NCBI GenBank assembly: GCA_013365325.1
Contig: JABVXV010000041.1
Location: forward strand, 298,303 to 362,302
Direction of reading: 5' to 3'
DNA length: 64,000 nucleotides
From: Dipetalonema caudispina
Taxonomy: Eukaryota; Nematoda; Chromadorea; Rhabditida; Onchocercidae
Below, in pieces: positions 12,061 to 25,161 of this stretch; the first letter of the stretch is position 1; the number at the start of each line of letters is the position of its first letter. Under the pieces are notes generated by a model. It made no database searches and was not told the origin of the DNA. It saw only the letters and a program-made list of their open reading frames with translations. The position numbers and the translations under genes were made by a program.

Positions 12061-14522
12061 GAGTTCTGACCTCAGGTTAGTGCGTACAGTTAATTACCTA
12101 TAAGGTGTTGACATCGTTCATATCAAGTTTCATTTGCTTGGTCCCAGAAAAAAATTTCAAATCCACAAAAATGATGTTTTTCCTTTAGTTTTTACTTTTG
12201 TTTATAATAAAATGCGATTTTTATTGCATTCCATCATTTCAATCGTTTTTACTGATTGTAATTTACGGTTGAAAGCGTTTTAGAAAAAAATGGTGCTGTA
12301 AAACGATGTTTCCAACAAAAAAATTTTGCGAAAGCCTTAAAGTAAATGTGAATCATACATTTCATGCTCAAATAAAAATAGTAAATAGCAGTGGTTAGAT
12401 GAATTATTTGAAAAAGTAATAATTTTTACGTGTTTGTAATTTAATGTTATTTATTCCCTTATTTTTTTGACGGAAGCATATAAAGGTTAGTGCTTCTCGT
12501 CTTTTTATCGATTTTTACTGCACAGAGTTCAGTTTTGTGACTTTTCCTGGTTGTTCCAGGTTACTATAAATACTTGTTCCAAGGGAAGTTTTCTTCATAT
12601 TGAATTTTCCCCGCTTTTCTTATCAGGAATGAATTAAATGGTCCTTTGCGGAGCGTCTAATCGTCCAAGTATGTGTTTGATTTTGTTTTTGTCTTCGACT
12701 TATAATATCATAAGGGCAGCCCTCATTAGATTTGCAATACCTGGATTTGGACCGAGAAAGAGAAAAATGCGATTCGGTAGATTAAACTTATAGATGAAAT
12801 CCCCCAGCCACTAGTCGGATGTATTTAGAATTGAGTTAATATATGCGTACGAATTCTTAAATGCATTAATGTCGCAGTTCCACCCAAGGCTACTCTAGTC
12901 AATGTGAAGTATGTGTGATCTACTTTTCTGTGTTTTTTGCTTCTGATTAGTTTCTATATGCAAAAGGTAGTGTGAAATTCATTTCTTTTTTGGAAATTTT
13001 TTTCAGGAATGTCTTACATCGTTGTGACGCTCTGAAGTATTAAACATTTAGGTTTCTCGCAGGTTAGTTTCCTGATTTGATGGGATTCCTATGCTTCTGG
13101 AATACTTGTTTTCTAGTATTTCACTCTTCATTTGCTCACATTCTCTGTAAATATATGCATTATTAATAGTGATGTTCATTTTATTGTTTTCTGTTAAATG
13201 CTGCTCTATAATACACTCTTACTTGAGATCTAGGGAGTTAACATATCCTAGACAATTGTTGGCATAATTGATTTAATTCTTCTCAGTTATAGATAATGAA
13301 TTAAATCTTAATGAATCAAAATTATTTTAGCAGTATATGTTCCCATATTTGTCTTTATGAATAGATAAGAAGGATACAGTATGATTAGTGAATGTTAATG
13401 GAGAAGTTGTTAGTGATAAACAGTGGAGAGAAATATATAGAATGTGGGAGGAGAGGATATGACAAGTATTTCATGTTGACGTTAGATAAGCGAAACGATA
13501 ATATGAACGAAGAGAATATGCCAAGTCATGTAGCAGTGAATAAAAACTGGTCGATAGCACAACCCTTCACTTAGCAATGAGTAGAAATTGGTCGATAGCA
13601 TAACCGTTTCAAAAATGATTCGAATTTCAATTGTATTTATTATGAAAGTATAACCCACTAAAGATTGAATGTTGCTCTCTAGTTCCAGTGACGAACTCAT
13701 CGTTTTCTTCCAGGTTTTATCTGCATGCTATATCCTTCATTCCAGTGGACATATTTCTAACACTACTACGTGCTCAGCTATCTTTTCATTGTCTATTAAA
13801 GGGTCAGTTAATTTATAATGTGCTGCTAGGGAAGTGTTACCTTGCGGCGCCTTATGTATTGTTAGAAAGTTGCGGAAATACCAATTTTTTTCTGAATTCG
13901 TTGGATGTATTACTGTTTTATGATTGTATTCTTTTCCTCCATTGTTATCGTTGAAGTTTGTGGGTCCTGAGTAATATTGTTTTGCAACAAGTAAACAATT
14001 AAAAAGGCATTTAATGATAATTTATATTACTTGACATAATAAAAATCAAAAGATATCATCATGGTAAAATCACTGCTCCGTGAATTTTTTTTAAGAATAT
14101 TCTAAAGATTTTTCATTCACTTAAGTTATATTGTGAACAAGCTTAGTCATTTTAAGTAACGCTAATAGGAACTAAGCTACAAGAATGGGACGGGAGGACT
14201 GGTAAAATTCTTACCCGGGTAGGTAAGCAAAGAATGCATCATCACAGGATTTTGGTCAAATGCTTCTGGGATTGAATGGTTTCTGGATTTCAGCTAATTG
14301 AGGTTAGAGAATTTTAGAATGAGTATTCAATGATAGCTAAAAAATAAACTTGGATCCTCATATGCATACAAATCTACCGATATTGCTAGGCGATGCGGTT
14401 GGTTCAGGGCGTTTGCTCCAATGTGATAGGTATTTAACTAGCGGGTGAACATATCCGTACTATCAAAGACTTTATTTCTTTGTTGGGTGATGCTGAATGG
14501 TTTAGGTTTCCCACATCGATAA
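12061..14522. other. Intergenic between convergent dnj-14 and cho-1
   Basis: This 2.5-kb stretch lies between two 3' ends. An AATAAA signal about 310 bp after the dnj-14 stop could serve polyadenylation. Apart from a 41-bp tandem duplication at 13531-13612, I see nothing of note; the open frames at 13392-13954 show no family resemblance. Confidence 0.5.
13531..13612. repeat. Two-copy tandem duplication, period 41 bp
   Basis: Two adjacent diverged copies, each containing the core TGGTCGATAGCA. The first begins TAGCAGTGAA at 13531 and the second TAGCAATGAG at 13572. Roughly 80% of positions agree by eye. It looks like an old slippage duplication in non-coding DNA. Confidence 0.75.
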
Positions 14523-17500
14523 TCATACATCTTTACTCAGTGTTAGGTAGTCTTTGTTATGGGAAGGTTGCAGCGTACTTAACTCTGTAGTCGTTGACGC
14601 ATCAGGCGGTTGCAGGAAGTTTCTTCTGTTGTAGTTGTCACCTAAATCTTTTGGCTTTTGCGCATTTAGTGTCTCACTGCTGACGTTAAAGCTGATATCT
14701 GAATGCAGCGCAATACGTTCAGGTGGTATATTGACGACGCATTTCAAGAAGTCCATTCCGATTGGTAATATTCCTAAATCTCAACAGTTAGCAAATTTGA
14801 ATATATAAACCAAAATCGCAGGCGCTGGAATGGAACATTTCCGAGCTAAAAATCAGTTAAATAAGGAGATCTAATTTTGAAGTGAGATTTTGCAAATGGT
14901 TTCGATGAACCAACTAGATCATATCGGAAAAATGATATGGACTTTTTTAAAGATGAAACTAACCGTTTGCAAATAAATATTCGGAAAGATAAGAAGTGCC
15001 AATGCAGGTGATGAATGAGCCTAGCATGGCCATTGTTCGGAACGGAAAGAACTGAGTTCCTGATGTCGTACCGTCTTCCTTGATCACTTCTTCGTACATA
15101 GGGTAATGGATAAATGCCGGGAAAGAAAGAAGTGGTTCACCTCCAGACAACCTTAGCAATAATCCAACTGCAAATGAAAAATATTGTAAACCATAGCTCA
15201 CAAAGTGCAAAATGTGCAGCACGTAAAAAGCGTAGTGTCATCAGACACTTACTGATTTTATTTAATTTCTAGAATTTTATTTAATGTTACCTAATTAATT
15301 TTAAGAAATTTGGCACGCTTTTCATTGTCATCCGAACAACTGGGCTATAGTAGCAATGAAACTCACCGATATAACCAGTGACAGATCCGTAAGTATTAGA
15401 ATGCTTGAAATATACAACGCAAACGAGTTGCGGGAAAAGTATAACGTAGACAAGATCTGCACACAGATACCATAGACCGTAAATGCTGTTTATTGTAAGT
15501 GCCATTAAGGTTGCACAGAACCCAACTGCAATAATTGCAATACGCATCACACAGATCACTTCTTCTTCATGAGCCTGGAAAAAAAAAAAGTCTCTTTAAG
15601 AGGTTGCATTTCCTTAATGCGATAAATGAAAAACCTACGTTTGGCCGGATAGCTAACTTCCATATATTGTGTGCAAACATGGATGCCGCTGAAAGTACCG
15701 ATGAATCAGCGGATGACATTACTGCAGCCGAAACTGCACCGAGTCCTGAAATTTATCTGCGAACCTCAGCTGGTAATTTTGCAGATCTGCAAACACTTCA
15801 ACCAAATACAATAAAAACAACATTTATGTTTAAAATCACTTAAATGTTACAGTTAATATTAAACTTGCCAATGAATGCAACCCATTTGGGAGTCAGATAT
15901 TGAAAAACTAGCGGTACAACCATGTTTGTCTGATCAGCAGGAATCGATTCGCTTTTGGTGCCATTGTTCCATGGATTATAGTTGGTTAACCTCCAATCTA
16001 TAAATTTATTCTTTTATATTACTTTATTCTCCCATAAACGTAACTTCTGAGGGGGAAATCGAACAGTCTGAACCAGCAACATAGTAGTTAGTAGTGATGG
16101 AAAGATTGAAGTAGCAAGCCTCTTTCCGAAGATTAACCTACGATTATATCTTGAGTATTCGATTGCTGGAGAAATGTGCGCTAATTGCAATGAAGTAGAC
16201 GACAAAATGCTAACCAGTATTTCGAGCAATAGCTCCGATTAAGGCAGGTGGTATAGCCATCAAAATACAACCGACACCAGCCACGAACGATAATTTTTGC
16301 GCACCCGATGATGATTTCGATGATAGTACTCGTTGAAAATATACCTTAAAATTGTGTGGTTGCTTAGCATAAATAAAAAATAAAGTTCAAATTCCTCAAA
16401 ACTTTTGTGTCTGGAAAAAGCATATTTATAAAAACCAGAAGGTAATCAGAGTCAAACAGATTGTTAAATTTCAACTTTTTAAATCAAATAAAACTTAATG
16501 CTTTTGGAATTCAGAAGCTGAAAGTTAAATAGCAATCTGTCATGGAAACGAGCCTGCCAGGGGATACCACCAAAAATAAGCAGCAGCATGCAATCTATCC
16601 AAAGCGCCGTTTCCTTAAAGCCGCCAATGGTACCAATCCAGTCCGCTGCATTCCTTGATATATCTTTTGTTTTATATTGCAACAGTGATGCTGGTACACA
16701 GACCCACTATAAATGATTGATTGTACTGTCATCTTTACATCAATCAGATCTTTGGCTATAACGGAACATCACTGAAACTATTCTTAACTAATTCCTTCTT
16801 TTTTTAAAACAGACAATAGCAACTATCGGAAATTGGTCTTGAATCTACCTGTCGATCTAGATGACAATGATTCTAGTTGTTTGGTTATTACTAGTTAGCA
16901 TATACAAAACGTCGTAGTGCACTTTTATAAAATTCATCGATGGAAGTTGTTATATCTATTATTAAAATCAGTGAATTTAAGACTGTAAGGCATTTCCTAG
17001 GAAATTTCGTTATCTGAATAATTCAGATTTACAACGAACCAAACCGACAAATATGCAAAACAGCTGTACAACATCCGTGTATGCAACAGCGTATAAACCA
17101 CCAGTGAAAGTATAAAATACAGCAATTATTGCTGATATTATAACTGATAATGTCATATCAATCGCCAAAATTACTGATAATGTTGCTCCTGAAATTGAAC
17201 AGTTAAGAATATTTTGTATGAGTATCCCCTTTTTAGAAGCAAGAGAAACTCTTTTTAAAAACATGGAATTCAATTTTAATATTTCGTCATAATTTGTAAA
17301 CTAACCAAGAGCTGATAAAATCGCAGCTGTCCAGAATACTTCCCCAAAAAGAGCAGGGATGAACAAAAGACCACCAACTCTTTGGCCATATTTCATCTAC
17401 AAAAACAAAAATCAGGCAAGCAGAATAGTAATGTGGATGTAATTCACCTATAACCTGATCCAAACATGTTTTGTCTTTGATCATTTTCATAAATTTCAAA

Positions 17501-18673
17501 TATTTTACAATGATCTCAAATTGTCAAAGTTTAGCAAACTCCATAAATTCAGAATTTTCTATAAGAAAATGCATGACTTTTTCGACCTTTGGAATTCGCA
17601 AAAGATACCTGAAATGGATCCAACATTGTGATATAACCTTCATCACGCATCTTTTTTGCAAAAAGTATGCCACCAATGACTAATGACAATGCATAACCGA
17701 ATGGTGCTTGACATCCCAAAAGACCACCGTTGTAGAGCGCTTCTGCAGTACCATTAATATAAGCTCCACCAACCCAGGTTGCTGCAAAAGACATCAGCAA
17801 TAATTCATTAGATGGAGATGATATTTGCTGGGAAATAAGTAATGATTCAGATTGTTATGATAGCAGAATTTATTAAGAACAAATGATATTATAAAATATT
17901 TTTGTTCTGGATGTGATTTCATGGTATTAATTTGTTAATGCTATCTCGCTACTTGAATTGAATTTTAATCCGAAATGTTGAGGAGTTTCTCAAAATGAAT
18001 TCTTCGAATTTCTCAATATTCATTTTTTTTTTTTTTTTTTTTTTTTTGCTGGTAATTTAAAAAAAAGAGTGTTTGAAAGAAGACGTTGATTTAGGAATCT
18101 AAAATCAGTCTAGTACAATAGTAATTTAATTTTTGCTTTTCATTCCCACCCAGAATTGTTGAAACAACTTTTAAATTTCTTCAGCGCCATGTTCATAAAT
18201 CATGTTACTATTTCTAACTACTTGACCTTCCATTTTATACATAAAATATAAAAGTATGAGGAAATTCAACGTAAAATTGAAAGTGTCATGGAAAAATTTG
18301 CGATTCTTGGCAAAAAATTTGTTGATGATTTAATGTGCTTTAAAAGTGGTAAAAAATAAAAAAGAGAGTGAAAATTGATAATTGATACAAAAATAAGGTA
18401 CTGTTTTATTTTCTTTCAGGTATTATTATATTGCCATTTTAAAATTACCAACGGCTTTTAAAACTTGTTATTTTGAATTTTAGCAACGAAGAGTTCAAAT
18501 CACTTTTTACTTTTTTCCCGCTACATGATCGTTCCATTTCCTCTGATCTTATCGACAAAGCATGCATGATTCTGATTTGAGGTATAAATTTTTCGGACTA
18601 AAATAGTAGATTTGAATCTAAAAGATGAGTGGTGAAAAATAAATAAACGCTTCGTTGATTCATACTATTCCTT

Positions 18674-18705
<32 letters not shown>

Positions 18706-21700
18706 CTGGATTTTGTAAGATGCTCTGGAATTAGGAAATAAATGGGTAATGAATGAAGATTGATCATAAATTTTGTCTTCAATTTTTTCTACAGAAATCA
18801 CAAAAACAATTAATCGAAAAAAAAAAATCTAAAATTAGATGAAATACTTAGTGATTGCAGATTTGTTTTTCATAACTAAAGCAATTTGTTTTTCATACTT
18901 AAATTAGAATGATTAACATCTTTTCATGACATCCACCATTATTCCATTTAACAGAAGCATTATTCCTACTAGCACTCAATAAATATAAGATTGATTTTTA
19001 TCCGAAATTAATAAATATTTCAAAGTTTTGATACAGCTGCATACATTTCCCCCTCCCAAAAAATCAATATCTTTTGTTGTGCTGCTGTTTGAAATCTTAA
19101 ATTTTGAAAAAAATATGAGTAGTTGCAAGTTCTTGCTTTTTATCCTAAACTAATAAAAATAAATGCTCTATGTAACGCTGTGTGCATTAATCAGGAAATT
19201 AAATATATTGCAATGCAGCAAAATAAGGTCTGTGAATATCCAAAATTTCAAATAATCTCAAAATATCGTTTTATATTCCTTCTTTTCAGTACACTTAATA
19301 GTATTTATTTTGTTAGAAAGCAAAAGTTATTTCAAAGTTTGCCACATTTTGAAATTCGTTTTTTACATGATGAAACAAAAAGCCAAATATAAACAAATAT
19401 GATAATTTAAGATGCACTTGAACATAATTCCAAATCACCAATGTTCACTTCTAAAAACTTTTTAACTTTGATTGATCAGAATAATGACAGCAGAGTTAAA
19501 AATATTAAATCAATCGGTCACTAATATTTGTTTTGCATGTCATTATTTTATCTCTTGTCATCGTTTGAAAACTCTTGCAAGGGAATGCTTACTGTAGAAT
19601 TTCAGTGTTCATTAGCAGTGATTACTAAAGTTAATTTTCAAACATGGAACGAGCTTTATCAACTTTTGCCAGTTAATTGTCTTTTTTGCACTTTAGATTT
19701 GAAATTATCTTATGATTTAGTATGCTTGGGAAATGTTGTTGCTACTGGCACTCTTATTGCTGATTGCAGAGAATTGTAATAACTTCGAGTAAGGTTAGTT
19801 ACAATGAAATATGCAAACTTAAAAAGCTATGAAAATAGTTATTTGTTCGTTTGTTTGCTACGAAAAAGAAGAAAACGAAAAGTTGCAGTAGGGATGAGAA
19901 GGAAAAAGGAGAAGCTAAAAATGCTGGTTAATCATGTCTGAGTTATATTTCTGGAGGCATTCCGAAGATTTGCATCTCATCTCCCAAAATCATCCTATCC
20001 ATATCTATGATGGTATTTGCTGCTTCTACTGCTGCTGTTGTTACTTATTGCAAAGCAAAAATAGAAATAAAATCGTAAGAATTGATCGCCTGCATTTCCC
20101 ATGAGATATTTGAGATTCTCTAATGCCGTTTACCACAAATGCCTTCTAAAAGTTCAATACTAACCAACTAAAACACAATGCATGCTACTACACACAATCC
20201 ATTTCATTCCTTATTCCAATTTTTTCCAAAAACCAAGTATTTCTCTCCTTCAATTTTAGATAAAGATGGTTTCCATCAAACTTCACATGTTATTTATGAT
20301 CAAAATTCATCAATTTGTGTGAAAAGTTTTTTCATTGATCTATCTTTTTGAAAGAAACTTTCAGGAAGGTAAGGGAAATTTTGCCATATAGTTCTGCTCA
20401 TTCAAACGCTAACAGTTTATCTGGACAATAAATAAATTTCCACAATATTTATTTCAAAAACTTTGGATTTAAAAATTTTCATTTAGGAAAAAAAAAAGGA
20501 ATGCTTATTGCAGAAGTGAGAAATAAATACAAAAAAATGATGCACTGTGATGCAGTAATTAATCAAAAACCAAAACTTAAATTTATTGAATTATAGCTGC
20601 ATCGATTTCTCATGTTTGTTGAATGAATGAATGATTGAGTAAGTGAAATAATACAGAAAGTCTTCTCATTACTTTGTTTTTAGTGAATTAAAATGAATGC
20701 AAATTCTCAAATAACTTTCCTTCCAATTTTACTGATTATTGAAAATGTAATCCACCCATTAGCACATAATGCACAGATATTCTCGCATAAATTCACACTC
20801 ACTCATCTACATTATTTTCTTTTGAAATTTATGAATAATATGTGTGAAATATTCTCAGCATCGAACAATTTACTTCATCCAAAACTGCCGATTACATCAA
20901 AAATATGCTTTATTTATTGCTTAAACTAAAAAAAAAGAAAGATATATGGTAGTGACATAAATTTTCTCAATCTTTACAAAAAAAAAAAAAAAGTTTTTTT
21001 ATTAAGCTAATTTTTGGATACTTTCAATTTATCTGTAAAGTATTTAATAGATATACTAACGGTAAGTTTCTAAACAACTTTCTCCGATCTCAGTGCTTGA
21101 TATGGGAATTCTCAGTATTTAGTCAGTAAAAGACAATGCACGACTTTTCTAGTCAAATACTAACTTCAAAAAATGAATTCGAATGTTTTAAACTGACAAC
21201 TTTGAAATGAATTTTGAAAAAATTCATATTCTCTGATGATCATAGGACAATATTCCGAACACTGAAGATAAAACTGTAAGAGTCTGATGCATATTTTTTT
21301 CTAAAAATAAAAAAATAATTCCACATATACAATTTCTAAAGTAGAATAAATCAAAATCAGCTAACATGCAATTCTTTTTCCTGAAAAAAGATTACTGCCC
21401 TTTTCAGTCAAAATTTCACCACAAAAATCGAAATTTTGAAAACTGTGGTAATCTTTGATTATTTCCAATACTTCAGGATTTCAATAAAAATCAGCTGCAC
21501 GATTTTGGAACGCAACAAAAGATTAGCAAAAAACTAATTAATGCATGAAATCATGTTAATTTTGATGTTTAATTTTTATTTCTTAAAGGTTTTTAAACGT
21601 TTCACTGTTTAAAAATTAAATATTTACCGGTCATGGTGAAGATACCTACTAAAGTACCAATATTTCGGCCTGCCAGCATAACCTCTTCAGTTTGTTCACC

Positions 21701-21811
21701 GTCAATGGACATTGCGTTGACATCTTTTGCTTTTCGGCCAGCCCAAATGCCAACAACAAGAATTAACAGATAGAAGAATATAATAGCCACAATGCCCAGA
21801 TAATCAATCAT
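14523..21811 (-). CDS. cho-1: High-affinity choline transporter (sodium:solute symporter)
   Basis: Eleven exons join in phase to give 592 residues: 21811-21628, 17781-17609, 17396-17306, 17188-17040, 16706-16554, 16344-16215, 15997-15869, 15745-15639, 15574-15367, 15167-14964, 14773-14523. The protein follows human CHT1 along its length, with the landmarks [31 protein letters not shown] and [12 protein letters not shown], many hydrophobic helices typical of SLC5, and a polar cytoplasmic tail. It imports choline with sodium into cholinergic terminals, the rate-limiting step for acetylcholine resupply. Introns 5 and 7 begin with GC rather than GT: after exon 5 the donor reads CAG|GCTCGT, after exon 7 G|GCAAGT. 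The first intron is 3.8 kb, far longer than the rest. The start is the only Met ahead of the first helix ([10 protein letters not shown]). Confidence 0.96.
18025..18048. repeat. Poly-T tract in cho-1 intron 1
   Basis: An uninterrupted homopolymer of about two dozen T on the plus strand. The exact length is likely to be unreliable in the assembly. Confidence 0.85.
18680..18706. repeat. Poly-A tract in cho-1 intron 1
   Basis: An uninterrupted run of about 27 A on the plus strand. No retrogene body or target-site duplication is visible next to it. Confidence 0.85.
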
Positions 21812-24238
21812 TTTTTTTTAAAATTTAGTGTTGACAATCAAAAGGACCAGTTTGATATAATCTTTTCATTTTTCCTGACAGTGATTTCTTTGTCTGATTC
21901 TAGAATTGCTTTATCGTAAGTCCAAATAACAGACTTACACAATTTTCGTATTCATTTATATCTTTTAAAGAGCAGAATTATCTAACAAATCAGTCCTGAA
22001 ATTATTAAATCATTTCTAAATGAACAAAACAATAAATGCAATAATCGCGAGAATCACTAACGTATCGAAAATTGTTAAAATTTCTGCTTGATAAACTATC
22101 AGTTGTAAGTAAGTTAATTTAGCAACAACAAATTTGCAACCTGAAATGTTTTCAATATTCACAATGAATTCTGAAAAAATAATGAACAAAATCATTCGAT
22201 ATTTTTGAATTTGATCACATTCCTCTTCAATATGCCCAATTTATATTTACCATATAAAGATTCAATTAATTTATATCCGATTTATACTAAACGAAATTGA
22301 AGTTAGCGTGATGCCATTCGATAAACATATAAGAGCAAACAATCAGTTCTATTAAAACCCGCCTTTTTATCAGCTTTGAAATCTTTCCATTTGGCATTTT
22401 TCTCTATCTCATAGCTCAAACACACCGATTTCTTGAATTCTCCGATATGCGCATTCCTTTTCAGGAAATTTGGGAGCGAATTTAAAAAAAAAGGAAAAAA
22501 AAGACAAAAGAAAGCATGAGTGATATTTCTCAGCTCATTAAAAAATTCATAATTGTTATTAAAATAATTGCTGGCTAACAATTTCATATCCTGTACTTTA
22601 TAGTTGATGTATTCAAAGCAGGAAAAGTATCCTCTCCTCCTCCTTTTGAGTTTTAGTATTCTGATTTCACCTTCAAAACATTGGAATTTAATAACAGTTA
22701 CTAACCAATAATTATTTTAGTGGTAGTCAGTTAAAAGAATGCCGTACTCGTCGATTTTGTCAAGGAAATTTTTTCATTAGCACTACATTATACGTCATCA
22801 TCAACGTAGTGAAATGTTGGATAAAGCTGAACATGTCAAATCACGGCCATGTTCTGTCAAACACTACTGATGGGTATATCTCTGTCTCCATTTGCAATAA
22901 ATTAACAATTTACATTTCAACTTGCACAACGCAATCATTTGACCAGTGAAAAATGAATTTGTTAAATATGAAAGAAGTTAATTAAATCCGATAAGCGCTG
23001 AAAGCAAAGCGGATAGGTATTATTTCAATTAGTAAGTAAAAAGTTTGCATGAATTTCAATGGTATTTGCGATCATTTCATTCCTTTGAGGATGAAAGAAA
23101 ATAATAGCCCAGGATAAACAATTCATACCGAAAAGGAAATTGATCAGTTGCTTGGATACTTGAGAAGGAAAAAAACGATCGAGAAAAGAAATTTCTGAAT
23201 TGTGTGTTTAGGAACAAATGAGAATTTTCTATTTACTAAATAGTATAGATTGAAGAACATGGAAGTAATTAGTTTGATTCAAGCATCTTTTTGTTTTCTT
23301 TTTTTCTCCTGTTAAAGCGTTCCTACGTAACTTTCAGGAAACTTCGAAGTATAAATTTCTGCAAATTTGAAAGTACTTGGAAAAAAATAAATACAATATT
23401 ATGAGAATTTTCAAAACCTTTATATTATTATAATGAAAGAGTCTGAAATGTATTTTGGAAATGCACTGAAAATTTAATAAGAAGATATCTTAAAAATTCA
23501 AATTAACGAGAACTTTTGGATTAACCATTGCAATTATATCAAAAGTATTGTTGTTAAAAATATTTCGTTCAATTTACGGTGTAATATTTCCGAAATAACT
23601 CATAGGAATACACATTTACAATTTATATCAACCGGATTATTAGAACGGAATGAGTGAGAGAAATGATCGTGATTAATTTAATTTTTAAATTTAAATAACC
23701 AATTAGGAAAAGATGAAATGATTGTTATATTTCATGTACAGCTACTTTTTCTTTCTTTTTTTTTTTAATAGGAACGAATTGTGAATGATCGTTGAAATGT
23801 TGAGAATTTTTTCAACTAAAATTGTTAAATGAAAAATTTTTGGAATGACTTAGGGAAAGAGGATGGTAGAGGTGAACGAAATATTCATCGCGTCAATGTC
23901 CATCGATGCTCTCACTAACTGAAACGAAGGAAGGCTTTGACATCCCAAAGAAAAGGACTTTAATGAGGTAGAGCTTGAGCTAGTCCTTTCAAGGCACAAC
24001 TCCGCCTTTTCCCTTTTATTCAACTCTTCCTTCTTTCCCTCATTTTTTCCACCGTAAATCTCCTCTATCGTTAAACTATTTCTATCCCCTCTACGAGATA
24101 CTGCTCACTTCTTAAGTACCACTAGTCAGATAATGATGAAAAGAAGTGGAATTCATATATTACACCATTGATATGAACACTGAAATATTGAAAGAAGAAA
24201 GTGTTAAAATGGGAAATTTAACTCTTTCTTGTTTTATT

Positions 24239-24285
<47 letters not shown>

Positions 24286-25161
24286 AGGGAGTTAATTTAG
24301 GTTCATCCTTCGAGCACTTTTTTTTTTAGCGGTACAAATTACTCGAATTTGTTCTTTTTGGAGATCATTTGCAGAGATAGAAGAAGAGGTGCAAAATTAT
24401 TGTATGATGTAGTGTCGATATGATTTCTTGAGGATATTTACTTTTCGTTAAAGTATGAGGAATAAAAAAAATCCGAAGAATGCAATGGAGTAGGTAGTAA
24501 CGGATCGGAATGAGGAGGAGGAAGAAAAATCTGTGTGCAAATAAGCATACGAGGTGGCATGCGGCAAAGCAGCCTAAGGAAAGGGGGAAAAGACCTCAGC
24601 AATGATGTATCTCCTCTTTTTGGCTATTCCAATTCAATTATTCCATTCAATTCAACAGCATTTTAAAATGCTGCTTCTAAGCTGAGTTGTTTACCAGTTA
24701 AAAAAAAAAGTCATTTGTTACCGTTATTTGAGAACATTCATCAATTTCTAACCAGTGATTTAAGTAAAACTTTAACTTTCTTTTCTAACTCATTCAAATC
24801 TTTTCTTGAAATCCGACTTCTTATTTCTTGGACTCAATTTCAGGAAACAAATTAATACAAGCTGAATTTCGCTTTTTAGAAATCTTAGCCTTAACCTTCC
24901 AAAACATTATGTATCAATTGTCTCAACGAACTGAGAACATAGGAATTCGATCCGAAATCAAAAAAAAAAAAAACATTACAGATACATACAAAAGAACCTA
25001 TTTATTTCTGAATAGTCAACCAATAGCACTTCTCACACGCACAGGCATTAATTGAGTATTAATATTATACAGCTGTACGTTGATGAAATATATTTCCACA
25101 AGTCCAATATAGTCAAAAGATTTATACAGGAAATTGCAAGAAAAAAGAAAAAACAAAGAAA
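21812..25161. other. Intergenic between cho-1 and the ABHD14-like gene
   Basis: This is the 5' flank of cho-1 (minus strand) and the 3' flank of the ABHD14-like gene, so it should contain the cho-1 promoter. I found no exon chain. A poly-A tract of about 41 bases lies at 24243-24283. The open frame at 22303-22587 (-) resembles nothing I know. Confidence 0.5.
24243..24283. repeat. Poly-A tract, about 41 bases
   Basis: The longest homopolymer in the window, preceded by T-rich sequence. No retrotransposon tail structure was recognised upstream. Confidence 0.85.

Larger units (their letters stand above)
17782..21627 (-). other. Long first intron of cho-1
   Basis: Every other cho-1 intron is under about 210 bp, so this 3.8-kb intron stands out. 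It carries a poly-T run at about 18025-18048 and a poly-A run at about 18680-18706. Short open frames at 19123-19779 and 20693-20929 on the other strand have no family resemblance. Long first introns in nematode neuronal genes often hold enhancers, but no motif could be assigned. Confidence 0.6.
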
